57,545 nt of DNA from Myxococcales bacterium FL481 (lineage in GTDB: Bacteria > Myxococcota_A > Polyangia > Nannocystales > Nannocystaceae). The position numbers were made by a program, and so were the translations under genes. The stretch lies in NCBI GenBank assembly GCA_006508105.1, contig QKPP01000117.1, forward strand, positions 1-57,545. The letters are read 5' to 3'. The notes beneath the pieces were generated by a model. It searched no databases. It saw only the letters and a program-made list of their open reading frames with translations, and had not been told where the DNA came from. Positions 46,039 to 55,566 of this stretch are shown here, piece by piece; the first letter of the stretch is position 1; each line of letters starts with the position of its first letter.

Positions 46039-47079
46039 ATGTCCTTCCACGCCGCTGAGCTCGCCTCCGACCCGGCCGACGCCGAGCGCCTGGGGCCCGA
46101 ACACGTCGCCGAGGCGGCACAACGCCTGGCCGGCCGGGTGTTGCGCACACCGACGCTGCGCTGTCGCGCGCTCGAGTCGGCGGTCGGGGCCGAGTTGTGG
46201 CTCAAACTCGAAAGCTTGCAGCATGTGGGCGCCTTCAAGGCCCGCGGGGCGCTCCACACCGTCGGGCGACTCGATCCCGACGTGCGGGCGCGGGGCATTT
46301 TGACCTATAGCTCGGGGAACCACGCGCAGGCGGTGGCGCTAGCCGGCACCGAGTACGGTCTGCGGACCACCGTCGTGATGCCGACGGACGCACCTGCCAT
46401 CAAGGTGGCCGGCGTGCGGAACCTAGGTGCAGAGGTGGTGTTCGCAGGGACGACGTCGGTCGAGCGGCGAGATCGTGCCCTCGCCCTGCAAGCGGAGCGT
46501 GGCGGCGTGGTCATCCCGCCCTTTGATCACGCGGACATCATCGCTGGGCAGGGGACAGCCACGCGCGAGCTGTGCGAGCAGATTGAGCAGGCCACAGGCG
46601 AGCTACCCGACGTGCTGCTGGTTCCCGTCGGGGGCGGCGGGGCGATGGCGGGGGCTTGTCTGGCCACCGCGGGAACGCCCGTTCGAGTGTGCGGCGTCGA
46701 ACCGCAGGCGTGCGACGCGTTTGCCAGAAGTCTCGCCGCCGGTCGGCGGGTCGCGGTCGAGCCCGGGGACACCATCGCCGATGGGCTCAAGCCCGTGCAG
46801 GTCGGCCAACTCAACTTTGCCATCGCCCGCCAATACGTTCGCGAGTCGTTTCGCGTCACCGAAGACGAGCTCGCCGAGGCGCTGGTGCGTCTCGCGGTGT
46901 ATGGAAAGCTTGTCGTCGAGCCCTCGGCGGCGGCCGGTGTGGCGGTGGCACTACGCGGCGCCGCAACCCTGCGAGGAGACGGCGAACTGCCCCGTCGCAT
47001 CGCTGTGCTTGTGACGGGGGGGAATGTGGAACCGAGTCGCCTGACGGAGTTGATCGCCCGGCAGACCGGGCGGCCCTAG
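46039..47079 (+). CDS. Threonine/serine dehydratase, PLP-dependent
   Basis: Predicted 346 residues from ATG 46039. The fold-type II PLP pattern has GAFKARGA with Lys67 as Schiff base, SSGNHAQ (91-97) and the phosphate-binding glycine loop VGGGGAM (~195). It catalyses deamination of threonine or serine to 2-oxobutyrate or pyruvate. The C-terminal ACT regulatory domain of biosynthetic IlvA is missing, so this looks like a catabolic-type or serine racemase-like enzyme. It is followed 7 bp later by a lipoprotein gene and then orn. Confidence 0.9.
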   Translation: MSFHAAELASDPADAERLGPEHVAEAAQRLAGRVLRTPTLRCRALESAVGAELWLKLESLQHVGAFKARGALHTVGRLDPDVRARGILTYSSGNHAQAVALAGTEYGLRTTVVMPTDAPAIKVAGVRNLGAEVVFAGTTSVERRDRALALQAERGGVVIPPFDHADIIAGQGTATRELCEQIEQATGELPDVLLVPVGGGGAMAGACLATAGTPVRVCGVEPQACDAFARSLAAGRRVAVEPGDTIADGLKPVQVGQLNFAIARQYVRESFRVTEDELAEALVRLAVYGKLVVEPSAAAGVAVALRGAATLRGDGELPRRIAVLVTGGNVEPSRLTELIARQTGRP

Positions 47080-47086
47080 GAACGCG

Positions 47087-48349
47087 ATGCGCGTGCGGTG
47101 GTTGGGTCTAGTCGTGCTGGTTGTCGCCGCATGCGGCCCCAACGAGGCGCGAACCGCTGCGAGGTCGCGCCCTCAGGCCACCGCGTCCACCACGTCGGGG
47201 CCGGCGTCGGCCGAAACCGACGCCAAGCAACCGACGCCGGCGGCGGACCAGCCCCCATCGCGGCCAGAGAACTCCCCCGATCATGTTGTCTTCGCGGATC
47301 GAGTCCACTACGCATACGCCGTGCTGCTCCCGTCCGCCGCGCTGCCCCGCGCCGGTGCGGTCGGCGATGGCGCCAACCGGCGTAGCCCGTCTCGTGCTGA
47401 GCTCCGGCGAACGGTCGACCGAGCGTTTCGCGGCCGGCGGAATGAACCCGAGGTAGGCGCACTGCACCAATTCATCGCACGCGACCCGGCGGGCTACGCC
47501 GCGGGTCGTTTGACCGGAACCGAGGCCCAACGCCGGGCGATCCTTGCTCGGCCTGGATCGGATCTGCTCGGCATCTCGATCCGTTTGGTACCTCGGGCGA
47601 GTGTGTTGGATGTCGCGGCGCTCGACGATCCGGTGTTGACCCGCGGTCTCGGCCGGGGCACGGTCGAGCGCATGGCCGCGATCGACCACGCGGTAGTGAT
47701 CCGGGGAGAGTACCGCCCCCAAGGGTTCGTACGCGGTCTGCGTTTGCTCCAGACGCTTGTGGCTGCCTACGCGCGCCAGGTCGATGGAGTGATTCTCGAT
47801 CCCGATACCGGCGAGTTGTGGGCGGTCGACTCGTTCACGTCGCGCCAGCTTCGAGCTCGAGACCGCAACGTTGCCGACCAGATCGCGGTGGTTCCCTTCC
47901 CCGATCTTGACGACGCGTCTCGAGTACGCTTGTGCACCCGTGGGATGCGACGATTCGGCGCCCCAGACCTCGAGCTCGACGCGCTGCCGGTGGAGCCGCG
48001 ACGGCTCGCGCAAGCCACCGACTTGCTTCGTGGCCTGGCCCTCGTGGTCGCCGGTCTCGCCGAGCTCGACGCGGCCGGCTACGCTTCGTCGGCTCCGGAT
48101 GAGGTCGCCCTCACGCGCCGCGATATCGCGGAGTCGCTCGCCGCCTCGGGCACGATGTCGCCTTGTGCCACCTGCCAGGAGACAGTGGCCGTCCACCTCG
48201 TCGAGCGCTCTCGTCATCCGACCGATCCTGTCGACCACCCGGTGGTTCGGGTGGTCGCGCCTCTCTCGCAGAGTCGCGCGCCGGCGTACGACCACCCCGC
48301 GTGGGTGCAGCGGGCCATCGAGCGGCTCTTCGGTCCCGCTGTTCCCTGA
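47087..48349 (+). CDS. Lipoprotein of unknown function
   Basis: Predicted 420 residues. Signal peptide [16 protein letters not shown] with Cys16 as lipidation site. A Pro/Thr/Ser-rich stretch (~20-65) precedes a folded body. Recognisable wording [20 protein letters not shown] (~225-245) recalls domains of the DUF4261/DUF2314 kind, but I cannot assign a family. The C-terminus has CATCQE, two Cys that may form a disulfide. Follows the dehydratase by 7 bp and ends 14 bp before orn. Confidence 0.65.
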   Translation: MRVRWLGLVVLVVAACGPNEARTAARSRPQATASTTSGPASAETDAKQPTPAADQPPSRPENSPDHVVFADRVHYAYAVLLPSAALPRAGAVGDGANRRSPSRAELRRTVDRAFRGRRNEPEVGALHQFIARDPAGYAAGRLTGTEAQRRAILARPGSDLLGISIRLVPRASVLDVAALDDPVLTRGLGRGTVERMAAIDHAVVIRGEYRPQGFVRGLRLLQTLVAAYARQVDGVILDPDTGELWAVDSFTSRQLRARDRNVADQIAVVPFPDLDDASRVRLCTRGMRRFGAPDLELDALPVEPRRLAQATDLLRGLALVVAGLAELDAAGYASSAPDEVALTRRDIAESLAASGTMSPCATCQETVAVHLVERSRHPTDPVDHPVVRVVAPLSQSRAPAYDHPAWVQRAIERLFGPAVP

Positions 48350-48363
48350 TCTCCGATCTCGAT

Positions 48364-48930
48364 ATGACTGCCCCCTCTTCTCCTTCCCCCGCTGCGACCG
48401 AACATGCCCCGTTGGTGTGGCTCGATCTCGAGATGACCGGCCTTGACCCCGACCGCGACACCATTCTCGAGATCGCCACTTTGGTCACGGACGACCAGCT
48501 TGACGTCATCGCGGAAGGCCCCGACTTGGTGGTTTTCCAGCCAGACGAGGTGCTCGCGGCCATGGGTCCGTGGTGTCGCTCGCACCACGCCCAAAGCGGG
48601 CTCACGGCCGCCGTCCGCGGGTCTGATTGCTCGCTGGCCGACGCTGAACAGGCGACGCTAGAGTTTCTTGGCCGCCATACTCTCGCGGGTCGCTCGCCCT
48701 TGTGCGGCAACTCGATCGGGCAGGATCGGCGCTTTCTGGCGCGGCACATGCCGCGCCTCGAGGCCTACTTGCACTATCGAAACGTCGATGTGTCCTCGAT
48801 TAAAGAGTTGGTGAAGCGGTGGTACCCCGCCGCGCCGCCTATCGAGAAGGCACAAACCCACCGAGCGCTCGACGACATTGTCGAATCGATCGCCGAGCTG
48901 CGCCAGTACCGACAGACCGTGTTTCGTTGA
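48364..48930 (+). CDS. orn: Oligoribonuclease
   Basis: Predicted 188 residues. Orn degrades RNA dinucleotides, finishing mRNA decay and removing pGpG from cyclic di-GMP breakdown. DEDDh catalytic residues are visible: Asp21 and Glu23 in [10 protein letters not shown], the third Asp in [10 protein letters not shown], and His/Asp in THRALDDI. The start ATG 48364 gives the standard length with a short Ser/Pro-rich leader. Confidence 0.96.
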   Translation: MTAPSSPSPAATEHAPLVWLDLEMTGLDPDRDTILEIATLVTDDQLDVIAEGPDLVVFQPDEVLAAMGPWCRSHHAQSGLTAAVRGSDCSLADAEQATLEFLGRHTLAGRSPLCGNSIGQDRRFLARHMPRLEAYLHYRNVDVSSIKELVKRWYPAAPPIEKAQTHRALDDIVESIAELRQYRQTVFR

Positions 48931-48937
48931 GCTCGCC

Positions 48938-50095
48938 GTGAACGATTCCACTTACCCTGCCCGCTCCTCGTCACGTCGTTTGCATCTCGACGCCCTGCGC
49001 GGCTTGGCCGTGCTGTTGATGATCGAGCAACACCTCGGGGTGTGGCTGTGGCGGGGTCCCCTGCGGGGCGAGACGCTCGCCGACTACCCGTGGCTCGTGG
49101 GCATCAACGTGCTCGGGGGAGGCGCCGCGCCGTTGTTTGTCACGTTGGCGGGAGCGGGGGTCACTCTGCTGGCGCGCCAACGCCCCGACTGTGGGGGGGT
49201 TCTCGTGCGCCGGGGAGTGATGGTCTTGGCCTTCGGGTTCGCCCTCAGTCTGGCGACACCCAGCTGGTTTACGCCCCGATCCTGGTTCGTGCTGCACCTG
49301 ATCGGTGTGATGATCGTTGCGGCCGCGGGGCTGCGGCACCTCTCGACGCGCCACCTTCTGCTGCTGGCGGCGCTTGTTTTGGCGGTGACCGTCGTGGGCC
49401 AGTCTTGGCTCGACACGCCGGTGCCGATGAGCAATCGCCGTATGGGGGGAGTGTTGCTCGTCGATGGCGAGCGAGCGCGCCTGGCCGGCGGGATCGTCCG
49501 GTTGGCCGCCTTTGAGGGTCACTTCCCCGTCTTCCCTTGGGCTTGCTTCTTCACGGTCGGGATGGTGGCCGCACGTTGGTTGGCCGACGGTCAAGCCGGC
49601 AAGCTGGTGCGCTACGGCGTGGGCATGGGGGCGGCCGGGGGAGTGTTGGCGGGTTTGGGTGCCATCTCCTCGGTTCGCAAGGCGTTGCGAACGGCGGGGG
49701 ACCTCGACGGCGCGGCGGGGGTCGTCGCGTCGGCCCTCGATCGAGTCGTCGCGTTCAACGTACCCTTTTACCCGGCGTCGCCGGCCTTCGTGTTGCTCTT
49801 GGCGGGTGTCGTGCTGTGCAGCATTGCGGTCGGCGATCGATGGGAAAGACGGCGGTCCATCTCAACGACGACGCCGCTGGTGAGCATGGGTCGGGCCTCG
49901 CTGACCCTGCTCATCGCTCATGTCGTGCTGGTACGCGAAGGGGCGCACGCGACCGGAATCTGGTGCACACTGACCGCGACCCAGGTTGGCGGTGTCTTGA
50001 TCGGCGTGTTGGTGTTCGCGGCCGTCGCCACGCGAGCGTGGGCTCGTCGTGGCTATGCCTACGGCGCGGAGTGGCTGCTCCGGCGCGTGGCTTGA
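48938..50095 (+). CDS. Polytopic acyltransferase-like membrane protein (DUF1624/YeiB-type)
   Basis: Predicted 385 residues from GTG 48938, 7 bp after orn. The N-terminal sequence RRLHLDALRGLAVLLMIEQH is the hallmark of heparan-alpha-glucosaminide N-acetyltransferase-like and DUF1624 proteins, with about ten hydrophobic helices. The histidine in MIEQHLG may be catalytic in transferring acyl groups across the membrane. The acceptor is unknown. It is the last gene of the plus-strand dehydratase-lipoprotein-orn run. Confidence 0.82.
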   Translation: MNDSTYPARSSSRRLHLDALRGLAVLLMIEQHLGVWLWRGPLRGETLADYPWLVGINVLGGGAAPLFVTLAGAGVTLLARQRPDCGGVLVRRGVMVLAFGFALSLATPSWFTPRSWFVLHLIGVMIVAAAGLRHLSTRHLLLLAALVLAVTVVGQSWLDTPVPMSNRRMGGVLLVDGERARLAGGIVRLAAFEGHFPVFPWACFFTVGMVAARWLADGQAGKLVRYGVGMGAAGGVLAGLGAISSVRKALRTAGDLDGAAGVVASALDRVVAFNVPFYPASPAFVLLLAGVVLCSIAVGDRWERRRSISTTTPLVSMGRASLTLLIAHVVLVREGAHATGIWCTLTATQVGGVLIGVLVFAAVATRAWARRGYAYGAEWLLRRVA

Positions 50096-50424
50096 GACCA
50101 TCGGTCCGTGCCCTAGACGGCATTGACGCCGTCGTCGCCGGCCGATGGGCCCGCCGGCGCGGCCGCGGCGTAGCCGAGGTTGCGGTTCGGCGATAGCGAA
50201 GTGGTCCACATCACCGGCGAGACCGGCCGTGCATGTCGCACGGGGCCGACCGACCGAGGAATTCAACCGTCGTGGCGACAAGTTGTGGTTTGGGTGAATC
50301 GGCCGGAGAAAAAGTGCACGGCAACCCACTCAGATGCCCGACCGGCCCTTTCCCGTCCCCGGGCTGTCGCTGGTGTTTCGCGGTTAGCCCCGTTAGACTC
50401 CCGTTTCCTCCGGACGAGCCTTCT
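50096..50424. other. Intergenic region upstream of an acidic lipoprotein
   Basis: 329 bp. GACGGC-ATTGAC-GCCGTC (50116-50133) is a small hairpin just after the membrane-protein gene and may end its transcript. The rest shows no gene or strong repeat. The in-frame open stretch upstream of 50425 lacks protein-like features. Confidence 0.4.
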
Positions 50425-51072
50425 ATGCGCCTAAATCTTATTGCATTGCCGTCGCTGTTGGTTGTCTCCCTGCTGGGGTGTGACCTGGTCGAACGGCACC
50501 AAGAGCCCACGCCCGCATGCGTTAACGACTTGGTCGATCCCCCCGAAGGGGATCTGGACACCGAGTTCGGCAACATCGAGTTCACGGTCGTCGAAACGAC
50601 GCTCAACCATCGTCAGGCCGGGGAAGGCGCGGGATGCGTCAACGCCATCGAGTTGATTTTCTACGAAGGTGACAACCTGGGCTGCTCGATGTCGGTGGCG
50701 GCCGCTTCGTCGCTGACGGCGGACGGGTATCTCGAGATCACGTCGATCCAGCTGCGATCGAGCGGCAAATGCTCGAGCTTCCCCGAGGAGATCGAGGGAT
50801 CTTATACCTACGACGAGCTCGGCGACTCGGGGATCGAGATTTTGGGGGTGGCCACTGGCGAACGTCTGGGCTGCTACCAAGACGGGTTGGTCCTACACCT
50901 TCGCGGGGCGTCGCTCGAGCGGTACGCGGGGGTGGACTCCAGTGAGAAGTTCGTCGAACTGGACGATACGGACATCGTTGTCAACGGCCGTATGTCGTCG
51001 CTTGGCGGTGATGATCAGTGCCCGGAATCGGACGACGAAGACGACGAGGACGACGAGGACGGCGAGTCGTAG
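50425..51072 (+). CDS. Lipoprotein with acidic C-terminus, unknown function
   Basis: Predicted 215 residues. Signal peptide MRLNLIALPSLLVVSLLGC with Cys19 as lipid attachment site. The folded part is beta-rich with several Cys (ACVNDL, GAGCVNAIEL, NLGCSM, GKCSSF, LGCYQD, DQCPES) likely forming disulfides. The C-terminal ~15 residues are almost all Asp/Glu, a possible cation-binding or surface-charge tail. No family recognised. Confidence 0.65.
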   Translation: MRLNLIALPSLLVVSLLGCDLVERHQEPTPACVNDLVDPPEGDLDTEFGNIEFTVVETTLNHRQAGEGAGCVNAIELIFYEGDNLGCSMSVAAASSLTADGYLEITSIQLRSSGKCSSFPEEIEGSYTYDELGDSGIEILGVATGERLGCYQDGLVLHLRGASLERYAGVDSSEKFVELDDTDIVVNGRMSSLGGDDQCPESDDEDDEDDEDGES

Positions 51073-51089
51073 TCTCGGGGCTCCGAGAC
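51072..51089. terminator. Hairpin between convergent genes
   Basis: GTCTCGG (51072-51078) and CCGAGAC (51083-51089) form a perfect 7-bp stem with a GGCT loop in the 30 bp between the convergent lipoprotein and mtnA genes. It can serve both directions. No T run follows, so termination may depend on Rho. Confidence 0.45.
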
Positions 51090-51102
51090 GGCCGCGTGGG
51101 CT

Positions 51103-52155
51103 TCATGACCACGACGGCTGGAGGTGCGCGAGTTGCTGTGGGGTGCACACCCCTCGCTCGGTGATGATCTTGGTGACCAGCTGGGCTGGGGTCACGTCAA
51201 ACGCTGGGTTGCGTACCGCCACCTGTGGTGGGGTCATCAGCCGGCCGCCGTGGTGCCGCACCTCGGATGCGTCTCGCTCTTCGATCGGGATCTCCGCCCC
51301 CGAGGCCAAGGCCAAGTCGACCGTGGTCCAAGGCGCCGCGACGTACAATGGGATGCCGTGGTAACGGCACAGGACGGCGACAGAGTAGGTGCCGATCTTG
51401 TTGGCAACGTCGCCGTTGCGCGCGATCCGATCGGCGCCCACTACTGCGGCTTGGATCAATCCGTGTGCCATCAACGCGCCGGCCATGTTGTCTGCGATCA
51501 CCTGCACCGGTACGCCAGCTCGTTCGAGTTCCCACGCGGTCAACCGGGCTCCTTGAAGCACCGGGCGGGTTTCGTCGGCGAACACCACGAAGCGCTTGCC
51601 CAGCTCGCGGCCTCGCAGCAACACGCCCAAAGCCGTTCCGATGCCACCGGTTGCCAAGGCCCCGGCGTTGCAGTGGGTCAGCACGCCGCCTTCCGATGGG
51701 AGCAGTTCGGCACCCAGTCGGGCCAGTCGATCGCAAGCCTGCAGATCCGCAGTCACGTGGTCTCGAGCGCATTGCGATAGCGCCTGTCGCATCATCGAGG
51801 CGCCGGCCGTCGCATCGCATGCTGCGAGGGTCTGCTCGAGCTCGCGCAGCGCCACGAACAAGTTCACCGCGGTCGGGCGCGTGTCGGCCAGTCGGGCCAG
51901 GCCCGCGCGGGCCTGGTCGCGAAAGCGCGCCGGATCGTCGGCGAACCCATGGGAAGCGACGGCGAAGCCCAAGGCCGCGACGCAGCCGATCGCCGGGGCC
52001 CCGCGGACGGCCAGGCGTTCGATGGCCAAAGCGACGGCTTCGACGTCACCGAGCTCGAGCCAGACCTCTTCGGTGGGGAGCCGGCGCTGATCGAGGATCC
52101 GCAGCGCCTGCCCGTCGTCCGAGACTCGAAAGTGCGAAAAATCCGGCGTCGGCAT
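51103..52155 (-). CDS. mtnA: Methylthioribose-1-phosphate isomerase
   Basis: Predicted 350 residues from ATG 52155; a start at 52242 would overlap gatB and adds a Ser/Pro-rich leader. MtnA isomerises 5-methylthioribose-1-phosphate to the ribulose form in methionine salvage. Catalytic Cys162 lies in THCNAGALATGG and Asp242 in GADRIARNGD; RGAPAIG and NKIGTY are further signatures. It follows gatB on the same strand; no other methionine-salvage gene is in the window. Confidence 0.94.
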   Translation of the reverse strand: MPTPDFSHFRVSDDGQALRILDQRRLPTEEVWLELGDVEAVALAIERLAVRGAPAIGCVAALGFAVASHGFADDPARFRDQARAGLARLADTRPTAVNLFVALRELEQTLAACDATAGASMMRQALSQCARDHVTADLQACDRLARLGAELLPSEGGVLTHCNAGALATGGIGTALGVLLRGRELGKRFVVFADETRPVLQGARLTAWELERAGVPVQVIADNMAGALMAHGLIQAAVVGADRIARNGDVANKIGTYSVAVLCRYHGIPLYVAAPWTTVDLALASGAEIPIEERDASEVRHHGGRLMTPPQVAVRNPAFDVTPAQLVTKIITERGVCTPQQLAHLQPSWS

Positions 52156-52219
52156 GGTCGTGGGTGGAGGGGTCGAATCGTGCTCAAGCGGCGGGTCGTC
52201 GCGGCGGGAGTCGAGGGGG

Positions 52220-53659
52220 CTAAGGCGATGCGAGGAGTTCATCGAGCACGGTGTTGACGACGCTGGGGTTCGCTTGCCCTCGACTGCGGCGCATGATCTG
52301 CCCCACGAAAAAACCGCGAACTTTGGTCTTGCCCTGGCGAAACTCGGCGACCTGATCGGGGTGGTCAGCCAGCACCGCCGCGACGAGGTCCCGCAACACG
52401 TTGGCGTCGGAGATCTGGCCCAGTCCGTCTTGTTCGACGATCTCTTGGGCACGACGGCCCTCGAGGTACATCTTTTGAAACACGTCCTTGCCCACGCGGC
52501 CGGAGATCGTCCCCCGTTTGAGCAAGTCAAGAAGGTCGTGCATGTCTCGCGGCGAGACCGGGCTTTGGGCTGGGGTCTTGCTGTCCGCGTTGAGGCGGCC
52601 GAGAAGCTCCACGGTGATCCAGTTGCACGCGCTTTTGGGCTCGCTGCCCAATTCGATCGTCGCGTCGAAGAACTCGGCCAGCGCCGGTTCGTTGGTCAGC
52701 ACCGATACGTCGTAGGAACTCAGTCCCAAGCCGGCGTAGCGGGCCCGACGGGCGCCAGGTAGTTCGGGCAGGTGCGCTTGCTCGTCGGCGATCCACGCTT
52801 GGTCGATCTGGAGCGGCGGGAGATCGGGATCGGGTAGATACCGGTAGTCCGCCGCCTCTTCCTTGCTTCGCATGACCCGGGTGCGGTCGCGTTGAGGATC
52901 GAAACTCAAGGTGCACTGCCGGATCGGCTCACCGCGCTCGACAAGGTCGGTTTGACGGCGGACCTCGGCTTCAATCGCTGCTTCGAGAAACTTGAACGAG
53001 TTGAGGTTTTTGATCTCGCAACGTGTGCCGAGCTCCGTGGCCCCGTGGCGCCTCAACGACACATTTGCGTCGCAGCGCAGCGAGCCTTCCTCCATGTTCG
53101 CCTCGCAAATACCCAAGTAGCGGACGATTGTTCGCAGCTCGCGGAGGTACGCCACCGCTTCCGCGGCCGAGCGCAGATCGGGTTCCGACACGATCTCGCA
53201 CAGCGGGACGCCAGCGCGATTGTAGTCGACCAGGCTGAAGTCGCGGCCCGTCACATGGGTGTTCTTGCCGGCGTCCTCTTCGAGGTGAATGCGGATGAGA
53301 CGGACGCGTTTGCTCGGCTGGTCCGCCGTCTCGGGCAGATCGACGTAACCACCCGTGCAGTAGGGCTGGTCCGCCTGTGAAATTTGGTACCCCTTGGGAA
53401 GATCGGGGTAAAAGTAGTGTTTGCGCGCGAAGCGGGAAATCGGCTCAATTCGCGAATGGGTGGCGAGTGCGAGTCGAATGGCGAGCGAGACGGCGTGGCC
53501 GTTGAGGACCGGCAGCGTGCCGGGCATGGCCCATACGTACGGGTCTGTGTGGGTGTTCGGCGGGTCACCGAAGGCGAAGCTACACGGCGAAAACAGCTTG
53601 CTTCGCGTGTTGAGCTGGCAATGCACTTCGAGTCCAATGATGGGCTCGTACCGGGTCAT
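52220..53659 (-). CDS. gatB: Asp/Glu-tRNA(Asn/Gln) amidotransferase subunit B
   Basis: Predicted 479 residues. GatB binds the mischarged tRNA and activates its carboxyl side chain for transamidation. Signatures are IGLEVHCQL at the N-terminus, KHYFYPDLPKGYQISQ (metal and kinase site), HLEEDAGKN and DYNRAGVPLCEIV. The C-terminal YqeY-like tail has RGFFVGQIMRRSRGQANP. It overlaps gatA by 4 bp in gatC-gatA-gatB. Confidence 0.97.
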   Translation of the reverse strand: MTRYEPIIGLEVHCQLNTRSKLFSPCSFAFGDPPNTHTDPYVWAMPGTLPVLNGHAVSLAIRLALATHSRIEPISRFARKHYFYPDLPKGYQISQADQPYCTGGYVDLPETADQPSKRVRLIRIHLEEDAGKNTHVTGRDFSLVDYNRAGVPLCEIVSEPDLRSAAEAVAYLRELRTIVRYLGICEANMEEGSLRCDANVSLRRHGATELGTRCEIKNLNSFKFLEAAIEAEVRRQTDLVERGEPIRQCTLSFDPQRDRTRVMRSKEEAADYRYLPDPDLPPLQIDQAWIADEQAHLPELPGARRARYAGLGLSSYDVSVLTNEPALAEFFDATIELGSEPKSACNWITVELLGRLNADSKTPAQSPVSPRDMHDLLDLLKRGTISGRVGKDVFQKMYLEGRRAQEIVEQDGLGQISDANVLRDLVAAVLADHPDQVAEFRQGKTKVRGFFVGQIMRRSRGQANPSVVNTVLDELLASP

Positions 53660-55146
53660 GCGGGTCCCTTTGGCGGCGACTGGAGGTGCCAGGTTGTGTC
53701 CGCCTCGTGGGCGGCCGCGATGGCGAGCAAGGTTGGCTCCTCGAGCCGCGCGCCCACGAGTTGGAACCCGATCGGCAGCGGCGGGCGGTCCCGAGCGAGC
53801 GAGAACCCGCCGGGGATCGAGATCGCGGGCAAGCCAGCCAGGTTGGCGCCCACCGTGTAGATGTCGGCGAGGTACATCGAGACCGGATCTCGAGCGCGCT
53901 CGCCCAGACGAAAGGCTGGCACCGGTGAAGTTGGACTGGCGATGGCGTCGCAGCGGGCAAAGGCCTGTTCGTAGCCGCGCGTGATCAGCTGGCGCACGCG
54001 CAGCGCTTGCCCGTAGTACTCGCGGTACTGAGCCGCCCGAAGCACGAAGTTACCCAGCATGATGCGGCGCTTGACCTCCGCGCCGAAACCCAGCGCCCGG
54101 GTCTGGTCATACAGCTGCGCGAGCGTGTCAGCTTCGGCGCGCCAGCCGTAGCGCACCCCATCGTAGCGCGCCAGATTGCTGGCGGACTCGGCCATGCACA
54201 GCGCGTAGTACGTCGGGATGCCCAAATCGAGGTGAGGCAGGGTGACCTCGACGATCTCCACGCCGCGTCCTCGCAGGACATCGATCGAGGCCTCGAACGC
54301 ACGACGAACCTCGGGGTCGAGGCCATCGTGATCGAGCGTGGCTCGGTCGATGCCGACCTTCTTCCCCACGACGCGGCGGTCGCACGCGGCGACGTAGTCG
54401 GGAACCTCGGCGTCGAGCGAGGTGGCGTCATCTGGATCGCGGCCCGCGAGGACGCCCAACGCAATGGCGGCATCGCGCACGTCTTGTGTCATTGGGCCGG
54501 CCTGATCGAGGCTTGACGCGAACGCGATCATGCCCCGTCGGCTGACGCGGCCGTAGGTGGGCTTGAGCCCGACGAGTCCGCAAAAACTAGCCGGTTGGCG
54601 GATCGAGCCACCGGTGTCGCTGCCCAGGCTCAGGGCGCAACCGCGGGCGGCCACCGCCGCGGCCGAGCCACCCGACGAGCCCCCTGGCACGTGGTCCAGC
54701 GCCCAGGGGTTGCGCACCGCGGCGAAGGGCGTGTTCTCGTTCGATGAGCCCATGGCGAACTCGTCCATGGCGAGCTTGCCGATCATCACCGCGTCGGCTT
54801 GCCGCAGCCGCAGCGCATGGGTGCTGTCGTACGGGGGGAGCCAGTCGCTCAGGATTCGCGACCCACAGGTCGTGGTGATGTTCCGAGTGACGAAGTTGTC
54901 TTTGAGCCCCACCGGGACCCCGGCCAACGGTCCCAGCGGCTGTCCGGCGCGTCGACGCTGATCGATCTCGCGGGCCGCGGCGAGGGCTGACTCGGCGGTC
55001 AGCTGCTGGAATGCGGCGCAGGACGTTTGGGTTTGCTCGGCTCGTTCGACAAACGCCGCCGCGACTCGCTCAGCTGTGACCGATCCACGCTGGACGAGCA
55101 CGGCGAGCTCGCGGGCGCGCAGCGACCGAATGGCATGGTGATCCAC
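53656..55146 (-). CDS. gatA: Asp/Glu-tRNA(Asn/Gln) amidotransferase subunit A
   Basis: Predicted 496 residues. GatA hydrolyses glutamine to supply ammonia. The amidase Ser-cisSer-Lys triad is visible: Lys82 in GVPVGLKDNF, Ser157 in PGGSSGGSAA and Ser181 in DTGGSIRQPAS. It directly follows gatC (no gap) and overlaps gatB by 4 bp. Presence of gatCAB indicates that Gln-tRNA and/or Asn-tRNA are made by the indirect route. Confidence 0.97.
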   Translation of the reverse strand: MDHHAIRSLRARELAVLVQRGSVTAERVAAAFVERAEQTQTSCAAFQQLTAESALAAAREIDQRRRAGQPLGPLAGVPVGLKDNFVTRNITTTCGSRILSDWLPPYDSTHALRLRQADAVMIGKLAMDEFAMGSSNENTPFAAVRNPWALDHVPGGSSGGSAAAVAARGCALSLGSDTGGSIRQPASFCGLVGLKPTYGRVSRRGMIAFASSLDQAGPMTQDVRDAAIALGVLAGRDPDDATSLDAEVPDYVAACDRRVVGKKVGIDRATLDHDGLDPEVRRAFEASIDVLRGRGVEIVEVTLPHLDLGIPTYYALCMAESASNLARYDGVRYGWRAEADTLAQLYDQTRALGFGAEVKRRIMLGNFVLRAAQYREYYGQALRVRQLITRGYEQAFARCDAIASPTSPVPAFRLGERARDPVSMYLADIYTVGANLAGLPAISIPGGFSLARDRPPLPIGFQLVGARLEEPTLLAIAAAHEADTTWHLQSPPKGPA

Positions 55147-55443
55147 TTAGTCCTCTTTGAACTTCGGGACCTCGACCATGCCGTCTCGCGTGCGAGGAAC
55201 GCCCGCGAGCGCGTCGAGTCTCGGCATCGCTGTGGCTGCTACATCTTCTCGTGGCGCGGAGGCGGGCGGGGCCCAGCCCGAAGCCTCCTCGTCCGCAGTG
55301 TCGACGTGGACCTCGCACAGCGTCTCCAGCATCGGAAGGATGCGACTGAGCTCGCCTCGGGTGCGCTCGACCTCGTCATCGGTGAGAGCGAGCCGTGCCA
55401 GTTGCGCAAGCTCACGCACGTCGGCGTCCGTCACTTCGGGCAT
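55147..55443 (-). CDS. gatC: Asp/Glu-tRNA(Asn/Gln) amidotransferase subunit C
   Basis: Predicted 98 residues from ATG 55443 (MPEVTDADVRELAQLARL). GatC is the small belt protein that clamps GatA to GatB. The N-terminal helix pattern with LARLALTDDEVE and the C-terminal DGMVEVPKFKED are typical. A longer in-frame open stretch upstream is not conserved in character. First gene of gatCAB. Confidence 0.95.
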   Translation of the reverse strand: MPEVTDADVRELAQLARLALTDDEVERTRGELSRILPMLETLCEVHVDTADEEASGWAPPASAPREDVAATAMPRLDALAGVPRTRDGMVEVPKFKED

Positions 55444-55566
55444 CGACGGCCAGCGTATCACGGCGCATGTGGCGCGATCGGGCGTCGCGGTTCCCATCCC
55501 CGCTCCGCGCCGGGTCACGGCGGTGTTTCGTGACACGCCACGAAGGTCGCGGTATCCCTACCTTCA

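Noticed and set aside
44877-46058. 393-codon plus-strand frame opposite the glycosyltransferase
   Set aside because: Composition is that of an antisense shadow; the minus strand encodes a clear polytopic GT-C enzyme.
46039-50095. Biosynthetic gene cluster or defence island
   Set aside because: The gene mix (dehydratase, lipoprotein, orn, membrane acyltransferase) is ordinary and lacks synthases, nucleases or immunity modules.
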